Assembly (NCBI GenBank): GCA_902630715.1
Contig: CACOVO010000006.1
Location: forward strand, 1-64,000
Length of the DNA stretch: 64,000 bases
Direction: 5' to 3'
DNA from: an uncultured SAR86 cluster bacterium
GTDB taxonomy: Bacteria; Pseudomonadota; Gammaproteobacteria; Magnimaribacterales; Magnimaribacteraceae
The position numbers and the translations under genes are program-made. Shown in pieces: positions 54,128 through 63,304 of the stretch. Position 1 is the stretch's first letter. Each line of letters opens with the position of its first letter. The notes beneath the pieces were generated by a model. The model was given only the letters and a program-made list of their open reading frames with translations, ran no database searches and was not told where the DNA came from.

Positions 54128-55828
54128 ATGTATGACTTAATAATAGAAAATGGACTCATTTACGACGGAAGAGGTAATAAGCCATTCAAGGCTGATATAG
54201 CTATAAGAGACAAAAAAATAGCAAAGATTGGCTTAATAAAGGAAGATTCCAAACAAAGAATTGATGCAGACGGAAAAATAGTTACCCCAGGGTTTGTTGA
54301 CATTCACACACACTATGACGGACAGGCAACTTGGGATCCTTACCTAAGACCTTCAACTTATCATGGCGTAACAACTGTTGTAATGGGAAATTGTGGCGTA
54401 GGATTCTCACCTTGTAAACCTGATCAAAGAGATTGGCTTATTGGACTTATGGAAGGTGTTGAAGATATTCCTGGAACTGCTCTTCATGAGGGCATAGATT
54501 GGGAATGGGAAAGTTTTCCTGAATACTTAGATGCGTTGGAAAAAAAACCTTTTGCAATAGATGTCGGGACACAAATTCCTCATGGCGCGGTAAGGGCTTA
54601 TGTAATGGGTGAGAGAGGTATCAATCATGAAATAGCCACACCTGAAGAAATAGGGGAAATGAAAAAAATTGTGCAAGAAGCAATTAAGGCGGGAGCCTAT
54701 GGATTCAGTACTTCTAGGACAGAGAAGCATAATGACGTTAATGGGAATCTTACACCTAGTATTACGGCCGACAAGGATGAATTAGTAGAAATTGCAAAGT
54801 CTTTGGGCGAGATAAATCAAGGAGTTCTTCAGGGTATTTCTGATTTTTATGATTTTGATTCTGAATTCGATATTTTTAAAACAATGTCAAAAGAGTCAGG
54901 CAGACCAATTTCCATAACAGTAGAGCAACAAGATGCTCGTCCAGAATGGTGGCTTCAACTTTTAGATGGAATTGAAGAAGCTCAAAACGAGGGAGTGAAC
55001 ATGTATGGACAAGTTCCACCCAGAGCAACTGGAATATTGATGGGATTAACTGCAACTTTAAATCCTTTTAGATTTCACCCGAGTTATATGGAAATTGCAG
55101 ATCTTCCTTTGGAAGAGAGGGTTAAGATCATGAATACATCTGAATTCAGGGAAAAGCTTATGAAAGAGCAGGGCGTATCTATTAATCCACTCGTAGACGA
55201 AATAGTTAACTCTTTCGGAAAGATGTTTAAATTAGGAGAGCCAGCAAATTATGAACCTGATCCAAAAGATTCTTTTGAATCTTTGTCTGAGACATCTAAT
55301 ATGACAGCAGCTGAAATTGCCTATCAGGCTATGTTGGAAAAGGATGGTAGGGCACTAATTTATCATCCATTATTTAATTATCAGCCTGGAGACTTAAGTC
55401 TGGTAGAAAAGATGCTAAAGCATCCTTATACAATTTCTGGCCTTGGCGATGCAGGTGCTCATTGCGGAGCTATAAGTGATGCAAGTTTCCCTACCACCTT
55501 GGTTCAACATTGGTCTAGGGATAGAAATAGAGGCGAAAAACTGCCTTTAGAAATAGTGATAAAAATGCAAACTTCTGAAACAGCAAATCTTTTAGGTATC
55601 AATGACAGAGGTGTTATTGAGGAGGGTTATAAAGCAGATATCAATATTATTGATTACGAAGGGCTGACTTTGCATGAACCAGAAATCGTTAATGATCTTC
55701 CTGCTGGAGGAAGAAGATTGGTTCAGAAAGCTTCTGGTTATGATTACACAATTGTCTCAGGAGAAGTGGCTTTTATTAAGGGAGAGGCTACTGGAGCTCT
55801 TAACGGGAGATTGATCAGAAATTCCTAA
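54128..55828 (+). CDS. N-acyl-D-amino-acid deacylase / D-aminoacylase-family amidohydrolase
   Basis: A 566-residue amidohydrolase expected to hydrolyse N-acyl-D-amino acids or similar amides. The early metal motif is FVDIHTHYDGQATWDP near 57-72, typical of the D-aminoacylase group. Later, GLGDAGAHCGAI holds the conserved aspartate and histidine region, and the closing beta-sandwich repeat has GYKADINIIDYEGL. No signal peptide is seen. It starts a plus-strand unit of five closely packed genes (gaps of 6, 1, -4 and 2 bp). Confidence 0.85.
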   Translation: MYDLIIENGLIYDGRGNKPFKADIAIRDKKIAKIGLIKEDSKQRIDADGKIVTPGFVDIHTHYDGQATWDPYLRPSTYHGVTTVVMGNCGVGFSPCKPDQRDWLIGLMEGVEDIPGTALHEGIDWEWESFPEYLDALEKKPFAIDVGTQIPHGAVRAYVMGERGINHEIATPEEIGEMKKIVQEAIKAGAYGFSTSRTEKHNDVNGNLTPSITADKDELVEIAKSLGEINQGVLQGISDFYDFDSEFDIFKTMSKESGRPISITVEQQDARPEWWLQLLDGIEEAQNEGVNMYGQVPPRATGILMGLTATLNPFRFHPSYMEIADLPLEERVKIMNTSEFREKLMKEQGVSINPLVDEIVNSFGKMFKLGEPANYEPDPKDSFESLSETSNMTAAEIAYQAMLEKDGRALIYHPLFNYQPGDLSLVEKMLKHPYTISGLGDAGAHCGAISDASFPTTLVQHWSRDRNRGEKLPLEIVIKMQTSETANLLGINDRGVIEEGYKADINIIDYEGLTLHEPEIVNDLPAGGRRLVQKASGYDYTIVSGEVAFIKGEATGALNGRLIRNS

Positions 55829-55834
55829 AAAAAT

Positions 55835-56062
55835 ATGACAAGTCATATTTTAGATTTACATGGAATTAGGCACCATGAAGTTGACCTTATTGTAGAAAAT
55901 TTTGTTTTTCTCAATCAAGAAGAAATGCCACTCACTATCATATGTGGGAATAGTGAAAAAATGCTTTCTCTTGTAAGAAATGTCTTAGAAAGAAGTAATG
56001 CAGAATATTTCAATGGTTCTGGTCATGAGTACGGACTCATTAAAGTTCATCGTTTAAAATAA
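55835..56062 (+). CDS. Small Smr-domain-like protein
   Basis: A 75-residue protein that resembles an isolated Smr domain: LDLHGIRHHEVDLIVENFV near 6-24, a central IICGNSEKM, then the strand-ending GLIKVHRLK. Smr domains bind or cut nucleic acid, usually as part of MutS2 or as larger single proteins; the LDLHG motif is kept here but the family's GKG loop is not clear. It lies between two metabolic genes with 6- and 1-bp gaps, an unexpected neighbour. Confidence 0.6.
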   Translation: MTSHILDLHGIRHHEVDLIVENFVFLNQEEMPLTIICGNSEKMLSLVRNVLERSNAEYFNGSGHEYGLIKVHRLK

Positions 56063-56063
56063 A

Positions 56064-56849
56064 ATGGAAATTAAAAGACTAGGTCCCATAGGTGCTGAAA
56101 TCAAAGATTTAGATCTTACAAATTTAAACGAACAAGAATCAAACCAGATCAAAAATTCATTTCTTGAATATTCTGTATTAGTTTTCAGAAATCAAATGCT
56201 CAATCCTGAGCAATTAAAGTCTATATCCACTTTATGGGGAGAGCCTCTTGTACATCCGGTTTTTAAGGGTATTGATGGGCATCCAGAAATAATAGAAATA
56301 AAAAATTTTGGAGAGAAATATCATACTAATGCCCACTGGCATTCTGATGTAACTTTCGAAGACTCACCTCCAGATGCGACTCTCTTATACTCAATAGTTG
56401 TGCCTGATGAGGGAGGAGATACATTGTTTTCCAGTCAACACCTTGCTTATAACGATCTAGATTCTAAACTTAAATCGGATCTAGCAGATAAAGTGGCAGT
56501 TCACAGTAATATTGGAGTTTTGATGCTTTCAGGCCAAGATCCAAAAAATGCAAAAACGGTCGAACATCCTATATTCAGAAGTCATCCTGAAACAGGCAAA
56601 AAAGCTATTTATGTCACTGAGGCATTCGTTAAAGAAATTAAAGGTTTAGAATCTGAAGATTCACAAAAAATACTCCAAACCTTGTATGAACACGCTACTC
56701 AAGAAAAGTATATTTACCGTCATAAATGGTCTAAAGGAGATTTAGTTATATGGGATAATAGAAGTGTTCAACATTTTGCTGAACATGGTTATGGTGATAA
56801 GGAGAGGACTATGCATCGACTAACAACATCTGGGAGCAAACCATTTTGA
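56064..56849 (+). CDS. TauD/TfdA-family 2-oxoglutarate-dependent dioxygenase
   Basis: A 261-residue Fe(II)/2-oxoglutarate oxygenase. The iron facial triad is His and Asp in HWHSDVTFE near 92-100, and the distal His in WDNRSVQHFAEHG near 230-242; the 2-oxoglutarate-binding Arg is in RTMHRLTTSG. Members hydroxylate small acids such as taurine or 2,4-D. Its last codons overlap the TTG start of the dihydroorotase-like gene by 4 bp, so the two are translationally coupled. Confidence 0.9.
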   Translation: MEIKRLGPIGAEIKDLDLTNLNEQESNQIKNSFLEYSVLVFRNQMLNPEQLKSISTLWGEPLVHPVFKGIDGHPEIIEIKNFGEKYHTNAHWHSDVTFEDSPPDATLLYSIVVPDEGGDTLFSSQHLAYNDLDSKLKSDLADKVAVHSNIGVLMLSGQDPKNAKTVEHPIFRSHPETGKKAIYVTEAFVKEIKGLESEDSQKILQTLYEHATQEKYIYRHKWSKGDLVIWDNRSVQHFAEHGYGDKERTMHRLTTSGSKPF

Positions 56850-58177
56850 AGAGTGTAATTACAATAAAGAACTGTAAGGTCGTAAATGAAGGTCTTATTG
56901 AAGAGAAAGATATCCTTATTAAGTCTGGGAGATTTGAAAGAATCAGTGGTGACATTGTTTCTGAAGGTCATGTCATTGATGCAGCAGGTTTATTTCTATT
57001 GCCGGGTATAATCGATGATCAGTGCCACTTCAGAGAGCCAGGACTAACTGAGCGAGGTAGTATAAAAACTGAGTCGTTATCTGCGATTGCTGGAGGAACA
57101 ACATCGTTTATGGAGATGCCCAATGTCTTACCGCCTACTCTAGATATAGATTTGTGGAGAGAAAAAATTCAAATTGCTGAGCAGACTGCTGCCGCTAATT
57201 TCTCCTTCTACATGGGTACATCCAACTCAAATATTGATCAAATAAAAGCTATAGACCCAAAAGAAGTTTGTGGCGTAAAGATTTTCATGGGTTCTTCTAC
57301 TGGAGACCTTTGCGTAGATAGTGAAAGTGCACTTAATGATATTTTTAAAGAATCACCTGTAATCATTACAACTCATTGTGAAGATGATCCGATGGTTAAA
57401 GATATGGAACAACACTTTTTGGCAAGGTATGGAGAAAAGATCCCTATAGAAATGCATGCGGAGATAAGATCCAGAGAAGCATGTATTAAATCTTCGAAAA
57501 AAGCTATTGAACTGGCAACTAAGCATGACGCAAATTTACATATACTTCATTTAACCACTAAAGAAGAAATAGGTTTATTTTCAAACAAGCCTATAAGCGA
57601 GAAGAAAATCACAGCCGAAGTTTGTATACCTCATTTATATTTCTCAAGAGAGGATTATGCTACTAAAGGAACTTTAATAAAATGTAATCCGTCCATTAAG
57701 GAAGTTTCTGATAGAGAAGCTTTGCAAAAGGGTTTGTTGGAGGGTTATATTGATTATGTTGCAACAGACCATGCCCCACATTTATTGACAGATAAGTCAA
57801 ATGATTACATGAAATGTCCCTCAGGAGTTCCTAGTGTTCAACATACTTTACTAATTCTTTTAGAGCTTGTGAGAGACGGTATATTTTCTTTAAATGACTT
57901 GCCTTTTTACCTCTCACACAAAGTTGCCGATAGATTCAAAGTTAAAGATAGAGGATATATCAGGGAAGGTTATTGGGCTGATTGCGTTCTTGTAGATTTG
58001 GAACAAGAACATACCGTCACGAAGGAAAATACAGCTTATTACTGCGGTTGGTCTCCATTTGAGGGAGAGACATTTCATTCAAAGGTTATCAGCACCTTTG
58101 TCAACGGTGAACATGCTTATAATGAAGGAAAAATCTTAGAATCTAATCTTGGCGTTCAGCTAGAATTTGATAGGTAA
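56846..58177 (+). CDS. Dihydroorotase-like cyclic amidohydrolase
   Basis: A 443-residue amidohydrolase of the dihydroorotase family. The usual HxH reads QxH (IDDQCHFREPG near 56-66), as in a known dihydroorotase subgroup. Other ligands are kept: the carboxylated lysine in CGVKIFMGSS, the histidines in TTHCEDD and LHILHL, and the aspartate in ATDHAPH. Hydantoin or allantoin hydrolysis is an alternative. It starts with TTG overlapping the dioxygenase stop (TTGA). Placement between two oxygenases, not pyrimidine genes, suggests catabolism of a cyclic amide; that is inference. Confidence 0.82.
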   Translation: MKSVITIKNCKVVNEGLIEEKDILIKSGRFERISGDIVSEGHVIDAAGLFLLPGIIDDQCHFREPGLTERGSIKTESLSAIAGGTTSFMEMPNVLPPTLDIDLWREKIQIAEQTAAANFSFYMGTSNSNIDQIKAIDPKEVCGVKIFMGSSTGDLCVDSESALNDIFKESPVIITTHCEDDPMVKDMEQHFLARYGEKIPIEMHAEIRSREACIKSSKKAIELATKHDANLHILHLTTKEEIGLFSNKPISEKKITAEVCIPHLYFSREDYATKGTLIKCNPSIKEVSDREALQKGLLEGYIDYVATDHAPHLLTDKSNDYMKCPSGVPSVQHTLLILLELVRDGIFSLNDLPFYLSHKVADRFKVKDRGYIREGYWADCVLVDLEQEHTVTKENTAYYCGWSPFEGETFHSKVISTFVNGEHAYNEGKILESNLGVQLEFDR

Positions 58178-58179
58178 AT

Positions 58180-58995
58180 ATGAAACAAGATATAAAATTA
58201 CATGACAAAAATAAAGAATTTTCGTGGTCTGTTCCGTCTGGACCTTACCATTTTTTCTCTGATCAAGAAGTAAAGTCTTTCAATGATCTAGGATATGTTG
58301 TCGTTGAAGATGCTTTTTCTGCAGAGGAGGTAAACGAAGTCATAGAGCACATCGATCCTTATGAATTCAATGTGACAGAGGCTCTTAAGGGCCTAGATGG
58401 TGGAAAATTTTTCATTTCAAGAGCAGAGGAAATTACTTTTACAACTCATTTAGTTACCCAATCTGATGTTTTAAAAGAATTCAGTCGTCATGACGTTTTT
58501 TCAAGTATATGCGGCGACTTAATTGGTCCTGATGTAAGACTTTACTGGGATCAGGCGGTATATAAAAAACCCGGCACTAAGGATGAATTCCCATGGCATC
58601 AAGATAATGGTTATACTTTCATCGAGCCTCAGGCATATTTGACCTGTTGGGTTGCCTTAACTGATACTGACGAGACTAATGGATGCCCGTGTGTTGTGCC
58701 TGGTTTACATAAAAGAGGAACCCTTCATCATGAAAACACTGAGCTGGGTTATCAAATACCCCTAGACTCATCAGAATCGATAACTTTGCCTCTCAAAGCA
58801 GGAAGTATTGCAATATTCTCCTCGTTAACTCCTCACAGAACGGGCCCTAATCTTTCTGAGGGTATTAGAAAATCCTATATTCTCCAATATGCCCCGGAAG
58901 GATCCAAAAGACTCGTCTCTGACTCTATATCAGAAGAGGTCAATGATGAAACGAGACAGTTCTTAATTTTAAGGGACGGCAAAAGGGTTAATTAA
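58180..58995 (+). CDS. Phytanoyl-CoA dioxygenase (PhyH) family protein
   Basis: A 271-residue Fe(II)/2-oxoglutarate oxygenase. The HxD iron pair is in FPWHQDNGYTF near 137-147, the distal His in SSLTPHRTGPN near 222-232, and the arginine that holds 2-oxoglutarate is in GIRKSYILQYAP. Members hydroxylate phytanoyl-CoA and many small molecules. It starts 2 bp after the dihydroorotase-like gene. It ends overlapping the convergent nitronate monooxygenase by 4 bp. Confidence 0.88.
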   Translation: MKQDIKLHDKNKEFSWSVPSGPYHFFSDQEVKSFNDLGYVVVEDAFSAEEVNEVIEHIDPYEFNVTEALKGLDGGKFFISRAEEITFTTHLVTQSDVLKEFSRHDVFSSICGDLIGPDVRLYWDQAVYKKPGTKDEFPWHQDNGYTFIEPQAYLTCWVALTDTDETNGCPCVVPGLHKRGTLHHENTELGYQIPLDSSESITLPLKAGSIAIFSSLTPHRTGPNLSEGIRKSYILQYAPEGSKRLVSDSISEEVNDETRQFLILRDGKRVN

Positions 58996-60128
58996 CTTAC
59001 AAAACCAGTTAACCTCTCGTAAGCTTCTGCAAAGTCCTCTTTAAATTCTTGAACCACATCACTCGCTGATATGCTCTGATTCATGAGTCCAACACCTTGT
59101 CCAACCCAATATGTAGCTAAATCCTTAGCACCATCATGACCACCTTCTGCTAACTTGTTTACCTTCTGTAGTGCCGGTTCAGCAACCATGGGTTGAAGCG
59201 GCATAGGTAGTGGTTCAGGCGCTTGGTCAGATTCCCATGCTTCTGTCCATGGAGAAACCAATTGCCTTGAATGTTTCCCTGTTCTGCTTCTTGACCTTAC
59301 AGTTTGACTAGAGTTTGCAGCAACCATTTTTTCTTTAATTACGGGAGGAACTTCTGACTCAACAGTCGTTAACCATACTGATCCACACCAAGCTCCTGAC
59401 GCACCCATAGCCATGGCTCCAGCCATTTGTTTACCGGTAACAATTCCACCAGCAGCCAAAATTGGTACATCACCATATGGTTGAATAGCTTGATACACTT
59501 CAGGTATTAGAACCATGGTGGATACGCTTCCGCAGTGTCCCCCAGCCTCAGTTCCTGATACCACCAAAATGTCTACCCCAGCTTTTACCTGATTTATTGC
59601 ATGTTGTGCTGTACCGAGCAGAGCAGCAACTTTTACATCATTATCTTTGCCCATTTGGAGCATCCAATCCGGTGGAACACCCAGAGCATTTGCGATCAAT
59701 TTAATTGGATGATTGAAAGCTACATCCAGAAGAGCTTTAGCTCCATCAGATTTAGTATTAGCTGCGAAGCTTGATCCGGCTGTATCAATGGTCCTTAGCT
59801 CACTTGCTTCTATATCATGCTTTTCAAGAACATCTGCCCTGAAATCAGCATATTCTTGAGGTATCATTCCTTTCAGTTTTTCTGCATCGAATTTTTCACT
59901 TTGATCGACCATTTTATTTGGAATAAGTACATCAACTCCGTAAGGTTTACCATCAATATGTTCGTCGATCCATTTGAGTTCTTGTTCAAGTTGCTCTGGT
60001 GACATCCCAACTGCACCCAGCACTCCGCAACCACCAGCTTTTGAAACTGCAACTACCACATCTCTGCAATGGGTAAAAGCTACGAGAGGGAACTCAATAT
60101 CAAGTAATTCGCATATTTTTGAATTCAT
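58992..60128 (-). CDS. Nitronate monooxygenase (2-nitropropane dioxygenase family)
   Basis: An FMN-dependent enzyme of 378 residues that oxidises alkyl nitronates such as propionate-3-nitronate. The TIM-barrel features are FTHCRDVVVAVSKAGGCGVLG near 18-38, LVVSGTEAGGHCG near 189-201, and ILAAGGIVTGKQMAGAMAMGASGAW, the phosphate-binding end. The group lacks a signal peptide. A 36-residue membrane protein gene ends 22 bp upstream of its start and may be its operon partner. Confidence 0.88.
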   Translation of the reverse strand: MNSKICELLDIEFPLVAFTHCRDVVVAVSKAGGCGVLGAVGMSPEQLEQELKWIDEHIDGKPYGVDVLIPNKMVDQSEKFDAEKLKGMIPQEYADFRADVLEKHDIEASELRTIDTAGSSFAANTKSDGAKALLDVAFNHPIKLIANALGVPPDWMLQMGKDNDVKVAALLGTAQHAINQVKAGVDILVVSGTEAGGHCGSVSTMVLIPEVYQAIQPYGDVPILAAGGIVTGKQMAGAMAMGASGAWCGSVWLTTVESEVPPVIKEKMVAANSSQTVRSRSRTGKHSRQLVSPWTEAWESDQAPEPLPMPLQPMVAEPALQKVNKLAEGGHDGAKDLATYWVGQGVGLMNQSISASDVVQEFKEDFAEAYERLTGFVS

Positions 60129-60150
60129 AATCTATCCTTATCTTACGTTA

Positions 60151-60261
60151 TTAAAAAATTGCTTGTAAGTAATTTGCGAGAATGAGTTGCGCAATAACTA
60201 CTATCCCGATAATCACCCCAAACATTGACATATATTTATATGTCTTTTTATCTTCTTCCAT
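60151..60261 (-). CDS. 36-residue single-helix membrane protein
   Basis: A short ORF encoding 36 residues: a charged start (MEEDKKTYKYMSM) and one hydrophobic helix (about 14-34). Support comes from a GGGGAG Shine-Dalgarno six to seven bases before the ATG. The gene sits in the gap between the nitronate monooxygenase and the UMF1-type transporter, reads with the former, and ends 22 bp before its start codon. No family is recognised. It is predicted to lie in the inner membrane. Confidence 0.6.
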   Translation of the reverse strand: MEEDKKTYKYMSMFGVIIGIVVIAQLILANYLQAIF

Positions 60262-60303
60262 TTTTTTCTCCCCAGTAAAAGGGTTATTATTCACATAAAT
60301 CGC

Positions 60304-61551
60304 ATGAAACGTCAAAGAAAATTATCGATTCAAGCTTGGAAGTGGGCGCTTTACGATTGGGCTAATTCCGCTTTTGCGACGACAGTAATGGCAGGCTTTT
60401 TCCCCATCTTTTTTAAATCATACTGGGCATCAAACTTGTCTGATTCAGAGAGTACTTTCGTGATCGGTTCTGCTAACTCTCTAGTTGGCCTGTTTATTGC
60501 TTTAAGTGCACCAGTTATGGGGGCATTTGCTGATGCAGGAAGAACTAAGAAAAGACTATTAATTACTTTTGCAATTCTTGGTATTTTCTCAACCGGTTAT
60601 CTTTTTTTTATTCCAGAAAGTTCTTGGAAGTTTGCAATTATTTTTTATGCATTAGGAGTGGTGGGATTTTCAGGAGGAAATATTTTTTATGATGCATTGT
60701 TGGTTTCTGTTGCAAAAGAAAATGAACGAAACAGAGTATCCTCATTAGGATTTTCACTTGGTTATCTGGGTGGTGGTCTTCTCTTCTTACTAAACGTTTT
60801 AATGTTTTCTTTTCCTGATGCTTTCGGGATTAGTTCTCAGATTGAGGCAGTTTTGTTATCTTTTTTAAGTGTTGCTCTATGGTGGAGCATCTTCAGTCTT
60901 CCTTTAATAACCGGTGTTCATGAACCTGATACTTTGACAAGAAAAAAAAGTTTCTTGAACATCACAAGAGAAGCATTCAATAATTTATATCAAACAGGAA
61001 AATCTATTAGACAATACAAGAGTGCTGTGATCTTTTTACTAGCCTATTTTCTATATATGGATGGAGTAGACACTATTATTAGAATGGCAACCTCATACGG
61101 ATCTGATATAGGCATCTCGGCACAGTCTATGATTGGTGCTCTATTGTTGACACAGTTTATAGGATTTCCAGCAACTCTTCTTTTTGGAACTTACTCAGAT
61201 AAGTTTGGACACAAGCAAACTTTGTCTGTAGCTATTCTTATTTATATAGGAGTGGTTATATTTAGTTCTCAAATGAATACTGCTACTGAGTTTTTCATAA
61301 TGGCTTCAATAATCGGACTTGTTCAAGGTGGAGTACAAGCTATTAGTAGATCTTTTTTTAGTACGCTTATTCCTGAAGATAAAGCGGGAGAATTTTTTGG
61401 CTTTTACAATTTTATTGGTAAGTCCTCTGTCTTTATTGGTCCTTTTATGGTGTCTGGGATAGCGTTGATAACTGCTAGTCCAAGCACAGGAATTTTGAGT
61501 TTATTAATATTATTTATACCCGGATTAATTCTTTTAAGAAGGGTTCCTTAA
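60304..61551 (+). CDS. MFS transporter, UMF1/Atg22-like
   Basis: A 415-residue transporter with about twelve membrane segments. The opening ALYDWANSAFATTVMAGFFPIFF is the hallmark of the UMF1 family, related to vacuolar Atg22. A conserved GDAR-like loop appears as GAFADAGRTKKRLL near 78-91, and GVQAISRSFFSTLIPEDKAGEFFGFYN near 343-369 matches the second half. Its substrate is unknown; amino-acid efflux is proposed for the eukaryotic relatives. It overlaps the convergent GDPD gene by 4 bp. Confidence 0.88.
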   Translation: MKRQRKLSIQAWKWALYDWANSAFATTVMAGFFPIFFKSYWASNLSDSESTFVIGSANSLVGLFIALSAPVMGAFADAGRTKKRLLITFAILGIFSTGYLFFIPESSWKFAIIFYALGVVGFSGGNIFYDALLVSVAKENERNRVSSLGFSLGYLGGGLLFLLNVLMFSFPDAFGISSQIEAVLLSFLSVALWWSIFSLPLITGVHEPDTLTRKKSFLNITREAFNNLYQTGKSIRQYKSAVIFLLAYFLYMDGVDTIIRMATSYGSDIGISAQSMIGALLLTQFIGFPATLLFGTYSDKFGHKQTLSVAILIYIGVVIFSSQMNTATEFFIMASIIGLVQGGVQAISRSFFSTLIPEDKAGEFFGFYNFIGKSSVFIGPFMVSGIALITASPSTGILSLLILFIPGLILLRRVP

Positions 61552-62297
61552 TTAAATATTCCTCTTTCGATCATTGCTTGCTTGAGTATACTTGGTTTAT
61601 CAGTCATTAGACCATCGACTCCTAGATCTATAAGTTCAAGCATCTCCGTCTTATCATCTATTGTCCAAATATGAACGAATTTATTCTCCTCATGAGCTAT
61701 TTTTAAAAACCTATCTGTTAGTACAGGTATGCCCCACTGTTTTCTTGGAATCTGCGCACAATCACCATCACTAGACTTGATATTTATTCCATATGATCTG
61801 CATACCATTCTAAATATATCCATTTGACCAGACGAAGAACACACACCTGAACCAGCCAAAAATCTAATTTTTTTTAATCTCTTTGAAGAAAAAGATGCAA
61901 GACAAGTCCTATCCAGGCAATTCATTGATAGAATTATTTTTATTGCTTCCTCAACAGCATCTTCTGTCTTGATATCAATGTTAAACTTCAAGTCAGGAAA
62001 ATTTTCTAAAGTTTCGCTTAGGAGTGGTATTTTTCCTCCATCTATTAAATCTATGCTTTTTATCTCTTCGAGGGTTAAATCTTTTACTTTCTTATTTAAG
62101 CCAGCCATCCGTTTAAGATTAGCATCGTGAAAAATTACTACATATCCATCTTTTGTAGACTGTACGTCTGTTTCCATATAGACGAAACCCATGTCTGATG
62201 AGTGTTGGAATGCTTCAAAGGTATTTTCCGACTTCACTTCATCTCCACCTCTGTGGACAAAACCATAAAATTCGTAACCTTGAAAAAAAGGATGCAT
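61548..62297 (-). CDS. Glycerophosphodiester phosphodiesterase
   Basis: A 249-residue TIM-barrel enzyme that splits glycerophosphodiesters into glycerol-3-phosphate and an alcohol. Catalytic motifs are FVHRGGDEVKSENTFEAF (HR and ExT) near 13-30, METDVQSTKDGYVVIFHD (ExD and HD) near 37-54, and the late WTIDDKTEMLELIDLGVDGLMTDKP. No signal peptide, so it works in the cytoplasm on lipid turnover products. It is divergent from the following hydrolase gene by 48 bp. Confidence 0.92.
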   Translation of the reverse strand: MHPFFQGYEFYGFVHRGGDEVKSENTFEAFQHSSDMGFVYMETDVQSTKDGYVVIFHDANLKRMAGLNKKVKDLTLEEIKSIDLIDGGKIPLLSETLENFPDLKFNIDIKTEDAVEEAIKIILSMNCLDRTCLASFSSKRLKKIRFLAGSGVCSSSGQMDIFRMVCRSYGINIKSSDGDCAQIPRKQWGIPVLTDRFLKIAHEENKFVHIWTIDDKTEMLELIDLGVDGLMTDKPSILKQAMIERGIFN

Positions 62298-62345
62298 TGA
62301 TCAATTATTTTTTATTCAACTATACTATATTCGAGGAGTCTACTT

Positions 62346-63302
62346 ATGGAGAAATTTTTTATTTTACTCAGCATAATAGTGATAAGTTTGGCACTACCCT
62401 ATATCTTTAAAATTTATAGTCTAAAGAAAATCTCTGAGCAAGATCTTCCCGATAGCGGTTCTTGGATAGAGTTATCCAGAGGAAATATTTATTTTGAGTG
62501 GTTTCTTCCAAAAGGTAACGAGGAAATCAAAGGTACTATTGTGTTAGTACATGGTTTCTCGACTCCTAGTTTTGTGTGGCGAGGATTGTTAGATAATTTT
62601 ACAAATTCTGGATATAAAGTCCTTGTTTATGATCACTTTGGAAGAGGTCACTCCGAAAGACCTAGTGTTAAATATGATAAATACCTTTATCTAGAAACAT
62701 TAAGAGAGCTAATCTTATCTCAGGAGATTCAAGACAAGATTCATTTAGTAGGATATTCCATGGGCGGTCCTGTTGTTGGCTATTATGCAGAGCAATATCC
62801 TGAGGAAACTCAAAGTGCTTCACTCATTGCTCCAGCTGGTTTTAGTAAGTCTATACCCGATCTAAGATCCTGGACAACAATGCCTATTCTTGGAGACTGG
62901 TATTGGAGAGTTTTTGGCGACCGTTTATATGGTATTGGTAACATGTCTGAAACTCGATTTAGTGATGATCCTTTGTCAATTAATGAGGATGAATTTGTCC
63001 CTCTTTTCAACGAACAATTGCAATATAGGGGTTTTAATGAGGCACTTCTGTCAACAATCAGAAATTTTAATTTGTTTGATGTAAGAGACATGTATGAAAG
63101 CCTAAGCACTAAGAAGATTCCAATGCTTGCTTTATGGGGAAAGCAAGATGGAGTGGTTCCTTTTTCTGGTTCTTTAGAATTTCAAAGGATATTTCCAGAT
63201 GGGAAATTAATTTCTATTGAAGAAGGTACTCATGATATAACTTACAGACAACCTTCGCAGGTTTCAAAAGAAATTCTTGATTTCTTAGAGTCCGTTGATT
63301 AG
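62346..63302 (+). CDS. Alpha/beta hydrolase, membrane-anchored
   Basis: A 318-residue serine hydrolase. An N-terminal helix (about 3-20) anchors or exports it. The oxyanion region is LVHGFSTPSFVW near 67-78, the nucleophile elbow GYSMGG near 138-143, the aspartate in WGKQDGVVPFSG, and the histidine in EEGTHDITYRQP. The fold fits lipases and esterases acting on lipid or small esters. It ends 2 bp before the acyltransferase gene, so a lipid-remodelling unit is likely. Confidence 0.85.
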   Translation: MEKFFILLSIIVISLALPYIFKIYSLKKISEQDLPDSGSWIELSRGNIYFEWFLPKGNEEIKGTIVLVHGFSTPSFVWRGLLDNFTNSGYKVLVYDHFGRGHSERPSVKYDKYLYLETLRELILSQEIQDKIHLVGYSMGGPVVGYYAEQYPEETQSASLIAPAGFSKSIPDLRSWTTMPILGDWYWRVFGDRLYGIGNMSETRFSDDPLSINEDEFVPLFNEQLQYRGFNEALLSTIRNFNLFDVRDMYESLSTKKIPMLALWGKQDGVVPFSGSLEFQRIFPDGKLISIEEGTHDITYRQPSQVSKEILDFLESVD

Positions 63303-63304
63303 CA

